Origin: Platanthera guangdongensis
Lineage: Eukaryota; Streptophyta; Magnoliopsida; Asparagales; Orchidaceae
Length of the DNA stretch: 64,000 bases
NCBI GenBank assembly: GCA_039583875.1
Contig: CM077158.1
Coordinates: 240,731,447 to 240,795,446, forward strand
Direction of reading: 5' to 3'
The position numbers and the translations under genes are program-made. Below are positions 58,490-64,000 of this stretch, piece by piece. The first letter of the stretch is position 1. The number at the start of each line of letters is the position of its first letter. The notes beneath the pieces were generated by a model that was not told where the DNA came from, searched no databases, and saw only the letters and a list, made by a program, of their open reading frames with translations.

Positions 58490-59055
58490 TTATTGGAGTG
58501 ATTGTGGTCGTTGATTCTGTCATGATATTACATCAGATGTATGATCAAACTGCGTCATATCTCTCCACTTTTTCCTATGTCTCCTAAACCTACTTGGGGC
58601 GTCCTTTTTCAAAAAGGGAAAGACCCAAAATATACAGCCCGACGATATAGCATGACAGCACGGTGGAGACCAGCTCGCACTGTGTAGCGCCTGCATGCCC
58701 GCAATACGTAGTGTTTAAACAAGTATCACCTACCTTTAATTTATACACAAAAATTAATCAACCCTCGATGTGGGACTAAACTGACACGAGAATTAATAAA
58801 ATAATAATATAAAAGGCACGCACCGGTTGAGAATCAAACTGCCGATCTCCTGTTTGAGGGCACGTGCCTTCACCCTTCCCCCACAAAAGATTTTGCGTTA
58901 GACTTTCGCAACATAATTTCATAATTGCATTGTGTTGTTTCTTTAATTATATTGTTTTAATATTCCGCCACACAATTTATTTATTACATTCCACAGTTTC
59001 TTTAATTATATGATTTTAATATTAAATTTAAAATTATATTGTTTTAATGGGGGGA
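58490..59055. other. AT-rich DNA, no gene recognised
   Basis: Non-coding sequence with poly-A/T words. No motif recognised. Confidence 0.45.
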
Positions 59056-59059
59056 GCGT

Positions 59060-59123
59060 GTCGGGGGGCGGGCCAAGTACTGTCACGCGTGGTCGTAGGG
59101 GCGGAGCCCTGTGTCCGAGCACT

Positions 59124-59160
<37 letters not shown>

Positions 59161-59215
59161 AGGAGGAGGGAGGGGGCGTGCCCCGCGTGACAGTACCTAG
59201 CTCACAACGGCGGGC
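59060..59215. repeat. (GT)n flanked by inverted arms; diverged copy 3 of the terminal motif
   Basis: agtactgtcacgcg (from about 59078) and cgcgtgacagtac (from about 59184) are inverted complements around a GT microsatellite (59127-59159). gggcggagccct with gtgtccgagcactca (59100-59125) resembles the motif at 12730 and 57038. Confidence 0.6.
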
Positions 59216-59396
59216 GACATTAGCATGGACTACGACATGGGTTGTAGGGGTAACATTTATCGTGGGGGCGAATTTTGTCGTGGGCGGCGATGATAAGTTG
59301 TAGATATTGGTCGAGAGCAGCAACATTAGTCTTGGGCGACGACATTGGTCGTGAACGACAACATTGGTTGTGGGCGGCATCATTGGTCATGGGCAA
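59216..59396. repeat. Degenerate minisatellite (cgacattggtcgtgggcgg)
   Basis: About seven diverged copies of a unit of about 21-24 bp with the words acattggtcgtg and gggcg(g/a)c. Confidence 0.6.
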
Positions 59397-59767
59397 TGTT
59401 GAAGTTGGTGACCGGGCGGTCTGGCGGTTTGTCTTGGCGGGTTGAAGACCGCGCGGTCTGGCGGTTTGTCTCAGCCGGCTTGGAGACCGGGCGGTCTGGC
59501 GGTCTACCCTGGCAGTCTCTCTTCCTCTCTGGTGGTAGCCGTGCGGTTAGCCCTGCTGTCTAACCACGCGGCTTGTGCGGTTTGTTTTGTATAGTCCGCT
59601 TAGTCGTGTAAATTATAGTCCCACATCTCTTATTTGTATTCTCTCATCTCTCCTTCATTCTATATAAAGGAGGGCATACCTTTGTAATAGATATCTTTTT
59701 TGGATAATAAAATTTAAATTATTCAAAGTTTATCCGCTTGTTCTCTCTTTTTCGCTACGTTCTAACA
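59397..59767 (+). repeat. Copia 5' LTR (371 bp)
   Basis: It begins TGTTGAAGTTGG and ends GTTCTAACA. Three copies of gaccg(g/c)gcggtctggcggt fill its first 110 bp. A TATA box, tctatataaagg, lies near 59660. Confidence 0.95.
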
Positions 59768-60531
59768 TGGTATCAGAGGACACGGTCATTTCCTCCTGAT
59801 TCTGTGCGCTCTCTGCTTTTAGCGGCTTGTTTTCCGCTATCCGCGACCTCTCTCGCGGCTTGCCTTCTCTTCTGTCCGCCGCCCTGTTCGAGCGGCTTGT
59901 TTCTGTCCGCTGCCCTGTTCGCGCGGCTTGCTTCTTCTTGGTTCTCTTCTCCTACTGCTATTCGTCGCAGCGACATGTTTCCTTGTCGCCGCGCTCCTTG
60001 CTCTTTCTTGCCTCTCCGACTTCCTAGTCTTTGCGGCTTGTCTCTACCCGCTGCGGACTTCTTCTCCCTGTCCGCTTCTGCTTTCCCCATATCCGCTTGT
60101 CCCTATACTCGTGGTTTGCTGCTGTGATCTGCCTGACCGTGCGGGTTGTTCCTTTCTCACCCGCATCTTGGTCGCGGTCACCTGCTCTCCTCCTCTCTTC
60201 TGTTCGCTCGGCCTTTTCAGTCCGCGCGACCTCTTCCACGCTGTTCCTTTGACCTCTTGCTAGCCGCTACTGTTCGCGCTCTTCTTGTGGTTGCCTTCTA
60301 TCTACCCGCTCCTGCTTGCTAGTCGCGCCGGCCTCATCTTTTGCCGTGCGACCTGTTCTCCTCTGTTCGCCCGTCTTTTTCAAGCCGTGCGACTTCTTTC
60401 CCTCTGCTTTGCTTGCTTCTTGGTAGCGGCCTTCCTAGCCGCCCGACCTGTTTTCTGTTCGCCCGGCTTGGTGCTCTTTTCTCTTCTCGCGGCTTGTTCT
60501 TATCGTCGCAGCTTGCTCCTCTCTTGCTTCC

Positions 60532-63500
60532 ATGGCTTTCCCCTCCTCCAGCCTGTCCGTCTCCGTGGTCACATCTTCTAGTGCTCATGTTGTTACTCGC
60601 GGAAGATGGCTCATCGACTCTGGTGCAACCAATCATATGACAGGCAATTCTCAATGTTTCTCTCTTCTTTACACGCATGCTCAGTTGCCCCGGTCATTGT
60701 TGCTGATGGATCTCCCTCCCCGGTCCATGAGACGGGCATGGTTCAAGTCACTCCATCTCTCTGCCTGGCTGATACCCTCTATGTGCCCAAGTTTTCGTGC
60801 AATTTATTATCGGTTACTTCTTTATGCAAGAAACTACGGTGTTCTGTCATATTCACCCCTAGCTCTTGTGCTTTTCAGGATCCGGACTCCCAACGGACGA
60901 TTGCTACCGGGACTAAGAGTGGTGGCCTCTACTTCCTCGACAACGTTTCTGCTCTATCCGCCTTCTCCTCCTCCTCTACAGATCTTCTCCAATGGCATCT
61001 TCGCCTTGGACATGCTCCTCCCCGAATTCTCCGCCAGCTCCTGCCGCACCTCCCTCCTCATCATCCTCCTCTAAACTGTGATGCATGTCAACTTGGCAAA
61101 CATCACCGCTCATCCTTCCCACCAACGCAAAGTCGGGGCTCTTCCCGTCCGTTCGACCTCGTTCACTCTGACATATGGGGTCCCGCTCCTAACCTCACCA
61201 TCGGTCGGGGTAGTTCCTATTTTGTCACCTTCATTGATGATTTCTCTCGATGTACGTGGGTATATCTTCTCAAAGATCGCTCCGAGCTGTTCTCTGTTTG
61301 GACCTCCTTTTATTATATGGTTAAAACTCAGTTTGATACGTCTATTAAACTCCTTCGTTCTGACAATGCTAAGGAGTATCTTAGCCACGACTTCTCCTCC
61401 TTTTGTATTCACCATGGTGTTATTCGTCAAACAAGTTGTGTCTACACCTCCCAACAAAATGGGGTGGCGGAACGCAAAAACCGTCACCTCCTTGATGTCG
61501 CTCGCACTATGATGACTCAAATGCATGTTCCTCGCTCCTATTGGGGATATGCTGTCCTCCTCTCCTGCTATCTCATCAATCGCCTTCCCTCCACAGTTCT
61601 CCACGGTGCTACCCCCTTCTCCATTCTTTATCCAGACAAGGATCCCTTTCCTCTTCCTCTACACATCTTTGGGTGCACCGCTTTTGTGCACTCTCCCGCT
61701 GCCACCCGTGATAAACTCTCACCACGTGCCACCAAATGTGTCTTTCTGGCTACTCTCCCACTCAGAAAGGATATTGCTGGCTTTGACCCTGTTACCCGCA
61801 AGCAATTTGTCTCTGCGGATGTCACTTCTTTGCAATGCCTCTTACTTCTCTCCCGCTTCCTCTTCTACTCCTCCTGATCCTACTATCTCATACCAACCCA
61901 TCCATTCCCTCTGCTCCCACTGATGTTCCGCCCTCTCCACCCACTCCACCGTCTTCCCCATCCTCATCATCTTCACCCTCTACTCCGCTTTCTCCCTCCA
62001 CTCTCCGCTGCCATCTCTCTCTACTCACTCCCGGGCCAGCTCTCTCCACCACGGATACTCCGGATACTGAGGCACCTGCTGACCTGGATCTCCCGATGCT
62101 CTTCGCAAAGGGGTTCGGGCCTGTACCCAACACCCGCTTGCTGCAGTTGTTTCCTATGATCGTCTTACCCTGCTCGCAGAGCTTTTGCACTGGCTATCTC
62201 GGCGCACACCCCCCCCCTTCCTACCAGGAGGCCCTTATTATTCCTCATTGGAAAGTTACCATGGATGAGGAGATTGCTACTCTCACTGAACGGGGTACCT
62301 GGACCCTTGTTCCTCCTCCTTTTGGCACAGATGTTGTTGGCTGTCGCTGGGTCTTCGTGGTGAAGTTTCTCCCGGATGGCAGTGTGGATCGTTATAAGGC
62401 TCGCCTGGTTGCCAAGGGTTTTACCCAATTATGGGATTGATTACTTTGACACTTTCTCTCCCGTGGCTCGTCTCAGCACTATTCGGGTTCTCTCTCTGTG
62501 GCTGTCAACAGGATTGGCCCATCTCGCAGCTAGATGTTAAGAATGCCTCCTCTATAGTGATCTGCAGGAGGATGTTTACATGGAGCAACCTCCTGGGTAT
62601 GTTGCTCAGTGGGAGACACAGGTATGCCGACTAAAGAAGGCTATCTATGGCCTCAAGCAGAGTCCTCGTGCCTGGTTTGACAAGTTCAGTGGCATTGTTG
62701 CGGCCATTGGTTTTACAAGAAGCTCAGCAGATCACTCCTTGTTTGTTCGAAAAACCGCCTCTGGTCTTGTTGTTCTTGGCGGTTTATGTTGATGACATTC
62801 TTCTTACTGGCGATGACCAGGATGGGGTATTGATGACCAAGACACCTTCGTCAACATCTGGTCACAAAGGATATGGGCTCCCCGAAATACTTTCTGGGGA
62901 TTTAAATCTCTAGAAAGCCCAACTCCATGATCCTTTCACAACGGAAGTATGCTCTCGATCTTTTAAAGGAGGCAGGACTGACTGGTGCTAAACCTGCACG
63001 TTGTCCTATGGCTGTTGGAGAAGACAAAACTTGGACAGATGACTCACCTCTTCTCTCCGATCTTACGAGATACCGGCATCTGGTGGGCAAGCTCATATAT
63101 CTCACGGTAACCAGACCCGACATCTCTTATGCTGTTGGCAAGGTGAGCCAGTTCATGCAAGCTCCGAGGGAGTGTCATCTACAATCTGCTCTGAGGATAT
63201 TAGAGTATATTAAAGCTGCTCCAGGGAAAGGACTCCTATTTCAGAAAAATGGTCACCTTAGGGTTGAAGCGTACTCTGATTCAAGCTATGCGGATGATAA
63301 GGGGACCGCAATCGACTTCAGGTTTCTGCACATTTGTTGGAGGCAATCTTGTGAGTTGGAAGAGCAAGAAAACAGTCTGTCGTTTCCAGGTCTAGTGTAG
63401 AGGCGGAATATCGCAGCATGACATCGACTACATGTGAGTTGAAGTGGTTGCGGGCTCTCATGCTTGACTTAGGAGAGGTTACAACTATCCTCTTCCTATG

Positions 63501-63720
63501 TTCTGTGACAATAAGGCCGCGATACACATTTCCAAAATCCGGTCTTTCATGAGAGAACAAAACACATAGAAGTCGACTGTCATTTTATTCGGGATAAATA
63601 TTGAAGAAACAGATTGCACTGCACTCCATTTGTCACTTCCGACAACGAGTTGGCAGATGTCTTCACCAGCCGTGTCCGCTTCCTTTTTTCCACATCTGCG
63701 ACAAGCTGGGCATGATCGAT
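60532..63720 (+). pseudogene. pol: Copia pol fused to a short gag start, multiply frameshifted
   Basis: The ATG at 60532 gives MAFPSSSLSVSVVTS, then after 21 residues runs straight into protease RWLIDSGATNHMTG. A frame change near 60640 leads to the integrase: WHLRLGHAPP, CDACQLGKHHRSSFP, FDLVHSDIWGPAP, FVTFIDDFSRCTWVYL, SDNAKEYLSHDF and QQNGVAERKNRHLLDVART. Further breaks occur near 61830 and 62430. RT shows WTLVPPPFGTDVVGCRWVF, VARLVAKG-like sequence, MEQPPGYVAQ and YVDDILLTGDD near 62790. The RNase H part includes RYRHLVGKLIYLTVTRPDI and AYSDSSYADDKG and is interrupted again near 63300. No functional product is possible. Confidence 0.9.
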
Positions 63721-63744
63721 TATATGCTCCAGCTTGAGGGGGAG

Positions 63745-64000
63745 TGTTGAAGTTGGTGACCGGGCGGTCTGGCGGTTTGTCTTGGCGGGTTGAAGACCGC
63801 GCGGTCTGGCGGTTTGTCTCAGCCATCTTGGAGACCGAGCGGTCTGGCGGTCTATCCTGGCAGTCTCTCTTCCTCTCTGGTGGTAGCCGTGCGGTTAGCC
63901 CTGCTGTCTAACCGCGCGGCTTGTGCGATTTGTTTTGTATAGTCCGCTTAGTCCTGTAAATTATAGTCTCACATCTCTTATTTGTATTCTCTCATCTCTC
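63745..64000 (+). repeat. Copia 3' LTR, first 256 bp
   Basis: It repeats 59397 onward with a few differences and is cut by the window end. A polypurine tract precedes it. Confidence 0.95.

Larger units (their letters stand above)
59397..64000 (+). mobile_element. Ty1/copia retrotransposon lacking gag, right end cut by the window
   Basis: The left LTR (59397-59767) is followed directly by PBS TGGTATCAGAGG (59768-59779). A leader of about 750 bp, pol, a polypurine tract (gagggggag before 63745) and the start of the right LTR come next. No gag sequence lies between leader and protease. The element is therefore non-autonomous as well as frameshifted. The possible TSD GGCAA stands at 59392-59396; its partner is outside the window. 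Confidence 0.93.

Overview
The window is nuclear DNA from a flowering plant with a repeat-rich genome. The evidence is nested Ty1/copia and Ty3/gypsy LTR retrotransposons with plant-type primer-binding sites, many MITEs, two spliced 3' exons of a plant O-fucosyltransferase gene, and one exon-like block resembling the plant SPOT1/At5g58100 family. The sequence does not name the species. An assembly gap of 500 Ns lies at 14805-15304. Almost nothing here is an intact, single-frame gene.

Layout. 1-1301 is the 3' part of a large copia LTR. 2438-2848 is a fold-back MITE with a 9-bp target duplication. 3230-3830 is an orphan GC-rich, 5'UTR-like island. 5615-9211 is the most unusual part: a GC-balanced, decayed coding region for a zinc-ribbon plus RNase H-fold (DDE-like) protein with two Myb/SANT-like repeats at its C-terminus. 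It is unlike the plant transposons around it. 11261-11480 is the SPOT1-like exon. 13522-14140 is a satellite with a unit of about 157 bp. 15305-20011 is a minus-strand copia element cut by the gap. 21429-27154 is a complete but decayed minus-strand copia (TSD TCAAT). 27188-29760 is a gag-only, pol-less gypsy-type element (TSD CATTG) inserted 23 bp from the previous one.

30101-31479 holds the last two exons of the O-fucosyltransferase gene, with two MITEs in the intron between them. 33417-35955 is a truncated minus-strand copia whose LTR is related to the one at 1-1301. 36839-37885 is a non-autonomous Mutator-like element (9-bp TSD). 38161-40546 contains further MITEs and tandem repeats. 43615-53116 is a full-length minus-strand gypsy element (TSD CGCTC) inserted into what looks like another element's LTR. 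54870-59396 is a mosaic of (TA)n, (GT)n, GC-rich minisatellites, hairpins and a TIR element carrying a captured exon. 59397 to the window end is a plus-strand copia element lacking gag.

The genes do not form a pathway. The window records serial transposon insertion around fragments of host genes. The candidate for something not described before is the protein relic at 5615-9211. Its horizontal or foreign origin is only an inference.
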